Shown here one piece after another: positions 1 through 4,710 of a stretch of 6,227 nt of DNA (positions are counted from its first letter, which is position 1; every line of letters begins with the position of its first letter). The position numbers and the translations under genes were made by a program. Source of the DNA: Deltaproteobacteria bacterium (GTDB taxonomy: Bacteria > Desulfobacterota > Desulfovibrionia > Desulfovibrionales > Desulfovibrionaceae); NCBI GenBank assembly GCA_025350085.1, contig JANXYI010000127.1, positions 1 through 6,227 of the forward strand, given 5' to 3'. The notes under the pieces were generated by a model. It was not told the DNA's origin, made no database searches, and worked only from the letters and a program-made list of their open reading frames with translations.

Positions 1-1759
1 CCCCCCCGGCCGTCAACTCCGGGGCCTCCAGGCCCTTGGCCTTGGCGCCTTCGATCTGCCCCTGCACAACGTTTTCGCGGGCGTCAAAGGCCTTCGCCCG
101 GTCCGCGGGCAGGCCCGGGAAGGTCATGGCTGCCCAGAGCAGCACGGAGATGGCCAGGATGGTGGTGCCGGCCTTGCGCATGTAGTCCCAGGAGCGCTCC
201 CAGGTGTGGATGCACAGGCCGGAGAGGGTCGGGGTGCGGTAGGGCGGCAGCTCCATGACAAAGGGCGTGCTGGGGCCCTTGACCACGGTTGCGCGCAGGA
301 GCTTGGCCACGAGCAGCGCCGCCACCCAGGCCGTGAGCGTCACCAGAGACATGACCCCGGCCTCGGCGCCGGGGAAGAAGGCCGCGGCCAGCATGAGGAA
401 CACCGGCACCTTGGCCCCGCAGGTCATGAACGGGGTCACCAGCACCGTGGCCAGCTTCTCCTTGGGGCTCCTGAGCGCGCGCGCGGCCATGACCCCGGGC
501 ACGGCGCAGCCGCCCGCGATGCCGCCAGCCACGATGAAGGGCAGCACGGAGGTTCCGTGCAGGCCGAAGATGCGGAACACGCGGTCGAGCATGTAGGCCA
601 TGCGCGCCACGTAGCCCGAGTCCTCCAGCGCGGCGATGAGGAAGAACATGATCATGATCAGCGGCACGAAGCCCAGCACCCCGCCCACGCCCGCGATGAT
701 GCCGGAGACCACCAGCGAGCGCAGCAGGCCCGGGGGCATGGCCGTCTCAGCCGTCTTGCCCAGCCAGGTGAAGGCCCCCTGCACCGCCTCCATGGGCACC
801 TTCCCGGCCTTGAAGGTCAGGATGTAGACCAGGTAGATGATCAGCGCCATGACCAGCGGCCCGGCCAGCTGGTGCGTGAGCACCATGTCCATGCGGTCGG
901 ACAGGCGGATGCGCTCGTCGTCCACCTTGGGGTAGCACACCACGCGCTTGGTGATGCCTGCGATGAAGCCGTAGCGGTAGTCGGCGATGATGGCGTCGGA
1001 GCTCGCGCGCAGGGTCTTTTGCAGGTGCTCGGCCACCCTGGCCGCCAGGGCCTCAAGCCTGGCCGAGGCCTCGGAGTTGGCCTCGCGGCAGCGGCGGATC
1101 ACGGAGGTGTCGCCCTCCAGGTACTTGATGCCCACCCAGCGCGGCGGCACGGTTCCGGCCATGAGCCCGGCAGCCTCGATGATGGGCTGCATCTCGGCGA
1201 GCACCGGGTCCAGGTCCGGGCCGTAGGAGATGACCAGCGGCTCCCAGCGCCCGGCGCGTTCCTGGGACAAGGCATAAGCCGCTTCGAGCAGCTCCTGCTT
1301 GCCCTTGCCCGAGCGCGCCACGGTTTCGATGGCCGGGCAGCCGGTGAGCTCGGTCAGGAGCGTGGCGTCGATGTCTTTGCCGTGCCTTCTCACCTCGTCC
1401 ATCATGTTGAGCGCCAGGACCAGGGGCACGCCCAGCTCCAGGATCTGTACGGCCAGGTACAGGTTGCGTTCAAGTGCGTCGGCGTTGAGCACGTCGATGA
1501 TTGCCGCGGGCCGCGTCTCGATGAGGAAGTTGCGCGCGGCCTTCTCCTCCTCGGAGTAGGCGGTGAGCGAATAGGTGCCGGGCAGGTCCACGATGTCGAT
1601 TTCCTCGCCCGCGACAAGCGCATGGCCCATCTTGGTCTCAACCGTCACGCCCGGCCAGTTGCCCACGTGCTGGTGCGAGCCGGTGAGGGCGTTGAACATG
1701 GTGGTTTTGCCGCAGTTGGGGTTGCCGGAAAGCCCGATAACGATGCTGTGTTCCCTCAC
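1..1759 (-). CDS. feoB: Ferrous iron transport protein B (FeoB), C-terminus cut off by the window edge
   Basis: FeoB is the inner-membrane Fe(II) permease with an N-terminal GTPase domain. The first 586 codons are visible; the rest, probably 100 or more residues with the last helices, lies outside. Visible G motifs: G1 GNPNCGKTT (residues 12-20), the VGNWPGVTVE switch I/G2 region (32-41), G3 DLPG (58-61) and G4 NMMD (118-121). A helical linker follows, then membrane segments from about residue 298. The conserved membrane motifs GCAVPGVMAARAL (Cys about 418) and PFMTCGAKVPVF (Cys about 447) are both present, so the protein looks functional. The start is GTG at 1759, giving MREHSIVIGLSGN; it overlaps the feoA stop as GTGA, which suggests translational coupling. 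It is the last visible gene of the Fur-type feo operon. The identification is firm from these family-specific motifs; the completeness of the C-terminus cannot be judged. Confidence 0.97.
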   Translation of the reverse strand, partial: MREHSIVIGLSGNPNCGKTTMFNALTGSHQHVGNWPGVTVETKMGHALVAGEEIDIVDLPGTYSLTAYSEEEKAARNFLIETRPAAIIDVLNADALERNLYLAVQILELGVPLVLALNMMDEVRRHGKDIDATLLTELTGCPAIETVARSGKGKQELLEAAYALSQERAGRWEPLVISYGPDLDPVLAEMQPIIEAAGLMAGTVPPRWVGIKYLEGDTSVIRRCREANSEASARLEALAARVAEHLQKTLRASSDAIIADYRYGFIAGITKRVVCYPKVDDERIRLSDRMDMVLTHQLAGPLVMALIIYLVYILTFKAGKVPMEAVQGAFTWLGKTAETAMPPGLLRSLVVSGIIAGVGGVLGFVPLIMIMFFLIAALEDSGYVARMAYMLDRVFRIFGLHGTSVLPFIVAGGIAGGCAVPGVMAARALRSPKEKLATVLVTPFMTCGAKVPVFLMLAAAFFPGAEAGVMSLVTLTAWVAALLVAKLLRATVVKGPSTPFVMELPPYRTPTLSGLCIHTWERSWDYMRKAGTTILAISVLLWAAMTFPGLPADRAKAFDARENVVQGQIEGAKAKGLEAPELTAGG

Positions 1760-2025
1760 GGCTGCACCGCCGTTCTATCGGGCTCGGCGGGCAAAAGCTC
1801 GACCGTGATGAAATCGGCCTCGCTGTTGCGCAGGGTCAGGGTGAAGTCCCGCAGCCGGAGCGCCACAGGGTCCTTGAGCGGGGCCTTGCCGACCACAGTC
1901 ACCTCTGCGCCGGGGATGAGGCCCATGTCGCGGATGCGTCGGCCCAGCTCGCCCTGGGCGCCGACCGAGCAGATGCGCAGTTTCTGATTGACCTGCGCCT
2001 GGCGCAGGGTAAGGCACTGATTCAC
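1756..2025 (-). CDS. feoA: Ferrous iron transport protein A (FeoA)
   Basis: An 89-residue cytosolic SH3-like protein of the FeoA family, thought to bind FeoB or modulate its activity. The family core is visible: a start around LTLRQAQVNQKLRICSVGAQ, then GELGRRIRDMGLIPGAEVTVVG (about residues 25-46), then KDPVALRLRDFTLTLRNSEADFI (about 51-73). The RRIRDMGLIPG turn and the LRNSEA segment are the most characteristic parts. The start is GTG at 2025, preceded by AAGGAG (minus strand, plus positions 2032-2037) about six bases upstream. The frame stays open further upstream, but no better start with a ribosome site is seen there. The gene lies 50 bases downstream of the Cys-rich peptide gene and overlaps feoB by 4 bases, so all three are probably on one transcript. 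Confidence 0.95.
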   Translation of the reverse strand: MNQCLTLRQAQVNQKLRICSVGAQGELGRRIRDMGLIPGAEVTVVGKAPLKDPVALRLRDFTLTLRNSEADFITVELLPAEPDRTAVQP

Positions 2026-2070
2026 GGGTGTCTCCTTCACGGTATGCTGGGGGGAAGTATGGTTGGACGA

Positions 2071-2086
2071 GCGGGCTAGTTCCCGC
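2071..2086 (-). other. Small hairpin spanning the stop codon of the Cys-rich peptide gene
   Basis: A perfect 5-bp inverted repeat GCGGG / CCCGC surrounds a 6-base loop that holds the TAG stop codon of the upstream gene. It lies just before the 50-base spacer to feoA. There is no U tract after it, so it is not an obvious terminator. It could affect mRNA processing or the relative yield of feoA, or be a chance repeat in GC-rich DNA. Confidence 0.25.
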
Positions 2087-2282
2087 AACCGCAGCCCGAA
2101 CCGCTGAGCGGCCGCAGGTTTGCGCCGCCTGCTCCCTTCCCGCCACTGCCGCAGCACGAGGAATTCCCGCCCGAGCAGCCGCCGCAGCCAGCCGACTTGC
2201 CCGTGAACTTCCGGTATACGTTCCAGGCCACCAGGGCGGCCGTCACAGCCACAATCGCGATGACAATGATGTTCTGCCACAT
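2076..2282 (-). CDS. FeoB-associated Cys-rich membrane protein (68 aa)
   Basis: A 68-residue protein with one N-terminal membrane helix (about residues 4-22, IIVIAIVAVTAALVAW) and a short basic stretch (RKFTGK). The Gly/Ser/Cys-rich tail has Cys at 33, 36, 43, 44, 64 and 66. This arrangement, next to feoAB, matches the small FeoB-associated Cys-rich membrane family. Its exact role is not settled; the Cys cluster suggests Fe(II) or other metal handling near the FeoB pore. The start is ATG at 2282, with AAGGAGAA seven bases upstream. It is the first gene of the operon, directly behind the Fur-type promoter. In the feo loci I know, this peptide more often follows feoB. The C-terminal SGCGCGN end adds a second Cys pair after a Gly-rich spacer. 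Family assignment is confident from shape and context; the function is inference. Confidence 0.88.
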   Translation of the reverse strand: MWQNIIVIAIVAVTAALVAWNVYRKFTGKSAGCGGCSGGNSSCCGSGGKGAGGANLRPLSGSGCGCGN

Positions 2283-2318
2283 GTCTATTTCTCCTTTTTC
2301 GGCGCGCCCACGCGGGCC

Positions 2319-2336
2319 TGCACCGTACGAGGTGCA
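2319..2336. repeat. 6-bp inverted repeat at the expected feo transcription start
   Basis: TGCACC and GGTGCA form a perfect 6-bp dyad around a 6-base centre (GTACGA on the plus strand). It begins at the last base of the predicted -10 and extends about 17 bases downstream, so the predicted start point falls inside it. That makes an extra protein-binding operator about as likely as an RNA hairpin at the 5' end of the leader. No specific regulator is recognised. Confidence 0.4.
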
Positions 2337-2364
2337 AGATAATGATATTGAAAATCGATGTCAA
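2336..2364 (-). promoter_or_regulatory. Sigma-70-type promoter of the feo operon
   Basis: On the minus strand, a perfect -35 TTGACA (2364-2359) is followed by a 17-base spacer and TATCTT (2341-2336), which matches TATAAT at 4 of 6 positions. The expected start is near 2329, giving an untranslated leader of roughly 45-50 bases before the ATG at 2282. A Fur-type operator covers the spacer and part of the -10, as expected for an iron-repressed promoter. Confidence 0.72.
2338..2356. promoter_or_regulatory. Fur box (iron-dependent repressor operator)
   Basis: GATAATGATATTGAAAATC matches the classical 19-bp Fur consensus GATAATGATAATCATTATC at 15 of 19 positions, with the left ten all identical. 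It sits in the spacer and -10 of the feo promoter. Fur-Fe(II) bound here should block polymerase when iron is plentiful. It also lies upstream of the divergent small membrane protein gene, so it could influence that gene as well; no clear plus-strand promoter was found to support this. Confidence 0.82.
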
Positions 2365-2409
2365 GTGGTATCTGGAGGCGTTGGGAGGCAATAATTTACG
2401 TATTTCGAT

Positions 2410-2434
2410 GCGGCCTTGAGCCCGGGCCGCTTTT
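2410..2434 (+). terminator. Terminator-like hairpin upstream of the small membrane protein gene
   Basis: GCGGCC (2410-2415) and GGCCGC (2425-2430) form a perfect 6-bp GC stem with a 9-base loop, followed at once by TTTTG on the plus strand. This is the geometry of a short Rho-independent terminator. It lies 75 bases before the GTG start at 2510, between the feo promoter and the plus-strand gene. It could attenuate that gene's transcript or stop antisense transcripts; the short U run makes it a weak to moderate candidate. Confidence 0.4.
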
Positions 2435-2472
2435 GTGGTTGAATGCGCCACGAATCGAGCCGGAGGGCAGCA

Positions 2473-2505
2473 ATGGGCAAACGCGCCAGGAAGGGCAGGG
2501 AGTAA
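2473..2505 (+). CDS. Possible 10-residue leader peptide (mini reading frame)
   Basis: ATG at 2473 begins a 10-codon frame encoding MGKRARKGRE and ending in TAA. A strong GGAGGG (2462-2467) lies five bases upstream, better than the ribosome site of the next gene. The TAA ends four bases before the GTG at 2510, so ribosomes finishing here could restart on the downstream gene. The peptide is very basic and matches no leader family I recognise. It is too short to show coding bias and may be chance. Confidence 0.3.
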   Translation: MGKRARKGRE

Positions 2506-2509
2506 GGTA

Positions 2510-2785
2510 GTGCAGCAGGCAGACGGCAAGCAGGAAGAAGGGAAGCAGCCCGACGAGCAGAAGGGCGGGAAGAAGAAAGAGGAGTTCACCCCGGCGGACA
2601 AGCGCTTTGCGGGCACGCTGAACTATCTGGCGCGGGGCATCATCCTGGGCGGGTCGCTGGCGCTCATTGCCAGCTGGCTCCTGCCCGAGGTGGACATGGG
2701 CCGCCTGATTAGCCTGGGCCTTCTGGCGGGTTGCCTGGCTGGCGTGACCATGAAGAACATCAACGACAAGAAGCAGGGGCGCTAG
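2510..2785 (+). CDS. Small two-helix membrane protein of unknown function
   Basis: A 91-residue protein with a charged, Lys/Glu/Gln-rich N-terminal tail (residues 1-35). Two hydrophobic segments follow, about 39-58 (YLARGIILGGSLALIASWLL) and 64-81 (GRLISLGLLAGCLAGVTM), then a short basic end (KNINDKKQGR). With so short a link (PEVD), the helices probably form a hairpin with both ends in the cytoplasm. I do not recognise the family. The shape recalls small F-ATPase-associated proteins such as AtpZ, but the motifs expected there are not evident. I chose GTG at 2510 because GGGAG lies seven bases upstream; an in-frame GTG at 2435 would add 25 residues of poor quality (VECATNRAGG) without a good ribosome site. 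It is divergent from feo and convergent with the lipoprotein gene, 32 bases away. Confidence 0.72.
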   Translation: MQQADGKQEEGKQPDEQKGGKKKEEFTPADKRFAGTLNYLARGIILGGSLALIASWLLPEVDMGRLISLGLLAGCLAGVTMKNINDKKQGR

Positions 2786-2817
2786 GCCCTCTCCTCAATA
2801 CTCTGTCAGCCACGCTC

Positions 2818-4347
2818 CTACTGTCCGGGCCGCGCGCCCAGGGCCGCCAGCAGCTTCGGCGAGAGCAGGGGCAAGAGGCGCGGGTGGCACAGTGGCACGC
2901 GCAATTGCTGCGGCCCGTCCGCATAGCTGGCCACCTGGTACGGCGGGAAGCTGAACAGCAGGTCCTGGCCCTGATTCGAGCCGTCAATGACAAAGACCTG
3001 GAAGTTCTCGGCCTTGGGCATTAGCCCCTCCACAAACACATGGCCGTCCAGCGCCAGCTCCATGCGCCGCGCAGCCAGTTCCGCCAGCACGCCAAGGGCC
3101 GTGGGCAGGTCCGTGAACAGGTCGGAAAGGCCGAGCATGGTCTGGCTCGGCACGTCGAAGACAAAGGACGCGAAGCCCTGGTTGGGGTGCGCGCCGCCGG
3201 TGTCGCGTGTGGTCTCGAAGCGCACGGAGAGCAGGTTCGGCCCGGCCGTGAACTCGCGGTAGGTGACAAGGTCGCTGTTGGTCCGCGCCCGGCCTGTGCC
3301 CTTGCCCACAAAGCGCAGGAGGTCCTGCACGTCCTTTTTGCGTTCGTCCAGGTACCCGCGCAGCACAGTGTCGATCTGGCCGTGCCCGGTGATGGGCAGG
3401 CTGTAGCGGTACTGCTGTACCGGGCTGTACCTGTGCCCCAGGTGCTTGGTCTGGCGGATGGCGGGCACGGGCAGGCCAACCCTCTGCAAGCCTAGCAGCC
3501 GCGGGCTGATGACCGCGTTCACGTCCCGGGTGAGCGCGTCCAGGCTGGCCAGGTCCGCCTTGATGCCCTGCTGGAACTGGGTGCGCTCGGCCTCCAGGCG
3601 CTTCAGCCGGTCCAGCACAGGCGCGCGCTCGGCCTTGAGCCTCTGCACGTCCTGCTTGGTCAGGGCCACAAAGGTCCGTGGCGCGGCAGCCAGCTCGTCC
3701 ACCAGGTCGCCGGCAGCACGGTCCGGCCTGGGCCGGGGCCGCTCCATGACCGCGATGTTGTCCAGCCGCGCGCCATTCTTGAGCCTGCGGGCGCCCAGGG
3801 GCACGTTGAAGAAGGCGGTGTCGCCCCCGGGCAGGCGCACCAGGTACAGGGCCGGGCCCAGCCTGCGCTCCACGCGCGCGCCGCGCAGGGCCTCGGTGTT
3901 CACGGGCGGGTGCTCGGCGTACAGGGTGGCGGCGTTGTCCAGGGACGCGCTGTGCTGCTGCCAGCGTTCGCGCAGGCGCGGGGCATTGAAGGCTTGGACG
4001 CGCGTGACGGCCTGGCGCAGGTCGGCGGAGAGATCGGCAGGCAGTTCCGCGAGCCCGGCGCGCAGGCGCGACCATTCCGGGTCGGCCGGGTCCGTGTCGT
4101 TGACGAGCAGATCCAACTGGCGCGTGACCGCGGCCGCGTCCTTGACCGGCAGGGCCACTGGGAGCGGCACGGCCGGGGCGGCTGCCAGGGGGGCTGCCTC
4201 CGTGGCATTGACCTGCGCGCTTGCAACGGGCTGGGCGGGCGTTTCCGGCTCCATGAGCTGCAGCAGGCTGCAGCCCGTCAGGCCGAAGAGGAGCAGGGCC
4301 AGGGGAAAGGCGGCGAAAGTGGTGCTGACGCTGGCCGAGCTGCGCAT
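2818..4347 (-). CDS. DUF4163/DUF3298 (RsiV-like) domain lipoprotein
   Basis: A 509-residue predicted lipoprotein. Residues 1-26 are a lipoprotein signal: short basic start, hydrophobic FPLALLLFG, then lipobox LTGC with Cys26 as the lipidation site; the following Ser suggests outer-membrane retention under the E. coli rule. An Ala/Pro-rich linker follows (about 35-70). The unrecognised middle region includes a probable coiled coil at about 228-278 (KAERAPVLDRLKRLEAERTQ). The C-terminal third resembles DUF4163 then DUF3298, as in the extracellular part of RsiV: YSLPITGHGQIDTVLRGYLD (about 314-333), GGAHPNQGFASFVFD (384-398) and FPPYQVASYADG (467-478). RsiV itself is an anti-sigma factor that senses lysozyme; here a lipid anchor replaces the anti-sigma part, so function is unknown. 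The start is ATG at 4347, with GGAGG five bases upstream. A TTG at 4368 is in frame but would place that ribosome site inside the gene. Confidence 0.87.
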   Translation of the reverse strand: MRSSASVSTTFAAFPLALLLFGLTGCSLLQLMEPETPAQPVASAQVNATEAAPLAAAPAVPLPVALPVKDAAAVTRQLDLLVNDTDPADPEWSRLRAGLAELPADLSADLRQAVTRVQAFNAPRLRERWQQHSASLDNAATLYAEHPPVNTEALRGARVERRLGPALYLVRLPGGDTAFFNVPLGARRLKNGARLDNIAVMERPRPRPDRAAGDLVDELAAAPRTFVALTKQDVQRLKAERAPVLDRLKRLEAERTQFQQGIKADLASLDALTRDVNAVISPRLLGLQRVGLPVPAIRQTKHLGHRYSPVQQYRYSLPITGHGQIDTVLRGYLDERKKDVQDLLRFVGKGTGRARTNSDLVTYREFTAGPNLLSVRFETTRDTGGAHPNQGFASFVFDVPSQTMLGLSDLFTDLPTALGVLAELAARRMELALDGHVFVEGLMPKAENFQVFVIDGSNQGQDLLFSFPPYQVASYADGPQQLRVPLCHPRLLPLLSPKLLAALGARPGQ

Positions 4348-4443
4348 GGGTGCCTCCGGGGTTGCCAAGAAGCTCTATCCCCCTGGAAGCAATGACGCAA
4401 GTGCGGCGAGGGGGCCCGCCCTGATCCGGCCCAGGGCAGCCGC

Positions 4444-4470
4444 GCTGGAACCCTGAAAAGGGCTTCCGGC
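4444..4470 (+). other. Hairpin with a GAAA tetraloop in the lipoprotein gene leader region
   Basis: GCTGGAACCCT (4444-4454) pairs with AGGG-C-TTCCGGC (4459-4470) around the loop GAAA. This gives 11 pairs with one bulged C and, on the plus strand, one G-U wobble. On the minus strand that wobble becomes an A-C mismatch and the loop becomes UUUC, so the structure is better formed in a plus-strand RNA, where GAAA is a GNRA-type tetraloop. The following bases (ATCTTCTTGTT) are T-rich but not a clean terminator tract. Confidence 0.4.
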
Positions 4471-4477
4471 ATCTTCT

Positions 4478-4515
4478 TGTTATTCCAGGACTGTACCATA
4501 TATCTAGACTATTTA
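4478..4515 (-). promoter_or_regulatory. AT-rich patch, probable promoter region of the lipoprotein gene
   Basis: This is the only AT-rich stretch between the lipoprotein gene and the ABC operon. On the minus strand it contains TAGATATATGG, with several possible -10 hexamers but no good -35 at the right distance. On the plus strand, TTGTTA (4477-4482), a 16-base gap and TATATC (4499-4504) also make a passable promoter. Direction and exact boxes are unsure. Confidence 0.3.
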
Positions 4516-4550
4516 CGGTTCCAGGCCGACGGATAGGGGCGTTGTTGCAC

Positions 4551-4601
4551 GGGGCTTTCCCCTGCTGCGTAGAGCGCAGGGCCGAGGCCTCTGCGTAGCC
4601 C
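4551..4601. repeat. Cluster of short inverted repeats
   Basis: Three small dyads follow one another: GGGG-CTTT-CCCC (4551-4562), CTGCG-TAGAG-CGCAG (4565-4579) and GGGC...GCCC (4579-4601), the last enclosing the 8-bp palindrome GAGGCCTC (4584-4591). TGCGTAG occurs twice (4566-4572 and 4592-4598). This could be a structured leader or small RNA, or ordinary GC-rich spacer DNA. Confidence 0.3.
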
Positions 4602-4602
4602 C

Positions 4603-4629
4603 TTGCGCGATGGTCCGGTAGTCGCGCAA
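4603..4629. repeat. 8-bp perfect inverted repeat with 11-base centre
   Basis: TTGCGCGA (4603-4610) and TCGCGCAA (4622-4629) are exact reverse complements around TGGTCCGGTAG. There is no U tract on either side that would make it a clear terminator; on the minus strand it is followed by GGGGC. It could be a dimeric regulator's operator or an RNA hairpin. No known operator is recognised. Confidence 0.45.
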
Positions 4630-4641
4630 AACAGCGGCAGG

Positions 4642-4687
4642 CCAGGAAACAGAACGGCCGCCTGGCCCTCTGCCCGGGGGCGGCCGT
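4642..4687 (-). terminator. Rho-independent terminator of the amino acid ABC operon
   Basis: On the minus strand, ACGGCCGCC (4687-4679) pairs perfectly with GGCGGCCGT (4662-4654) across a 16-base loop, followed by TCTGTTTCC. The 9-bp GC-rich stem begins 23 bases after the ATPase stop codon, as expected for the end of that operon. The downstream T run is interrupted, so termination may be incomplete. The plus strand has no T tract after the stem, which supports the minus direction. Confidence 0.65.
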
Positions 4688-4710
4688 CGTGGGGTGCAGG
4701 AGCCTGGGGT

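Larger units (their letters stand above)
4348..4710. other. Gene-free spacer of 363 bases rich in inverted repeats
   Basis: No convincing gene was found here on either strand; frames crossing it are short or shadows of neighbours. It holds the lipoprotein gene's ribosome site (4353-4357), a long hairpin (4447-4470), an AT-rich patch (about 4478-4515) that probably contains a promoter, a cluster of small hairpins (4551-4601), an 8-bp inverted repeat (4603-4629) and a terminator (4642-4687). No tRNA or other familiar RNA was seen. Confidence 0.6.

Noticed and set aside
206..1987. A 593-codon open frame on the plus strand opposite feoB and feoA
   Set aside because: Its composition (His/Gly/Arg/Ala-rich, low complexity) is typical of the antisense of GC-rich genes. 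The opposite strand encodes unmistakable FeoB and FeoA along the same stretch.
2435..2509. N-terminal extension of the two-helix protein from GTG at 2435
   Set aside because: That start lies directly after the terminator-like hairpin without a suitable ribosome site, and the added 25 residues look non-coding; GTG at 2510 has GGGAG seven bases upstream.
1756..2616. A longer 286-codon version of FeoA beginning upstream of the feo promoter
   Set aside because: The added part runs through the promoter, the Fur box and the Cys-rich peptide gene in another frame. FeoA proteins are about 75-90 residues, and GTG at 2025 has a good ribosome site.
2984..4075. A 363-codon minus-strand frame inside the lipoprotein gene
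   Set aside because: It is extremely Arg/Pro/Ala/Gly-rich with no domain, and lies in a different frame of a gene that has a lipobox, a good ribosome site and recognisable C-terminal motifs.
3446..4456. A 336-codon plus-strand frame opposite the lipoprotein gene
   Set aside because: It is rich in Ser/Arg/Ala with no recognisable fold and overlaps the better-supported gene almost entirely; a GC-driven shadow.
4545..4566. Sigma-54-like promoter (TTGCACG-GGGC-TTTCC) on the plus strand
   Set aside because: The -12 element lacks the essential GC of TTGCA, and no plus-strand gene follows.
4551..4630. tRNA or tmRNA-like folding of the hairpin cluster
   Set aside because: No acceptor/T-arm consensus (no GTTCGA-type T loop) and no CCA-like end could be found.
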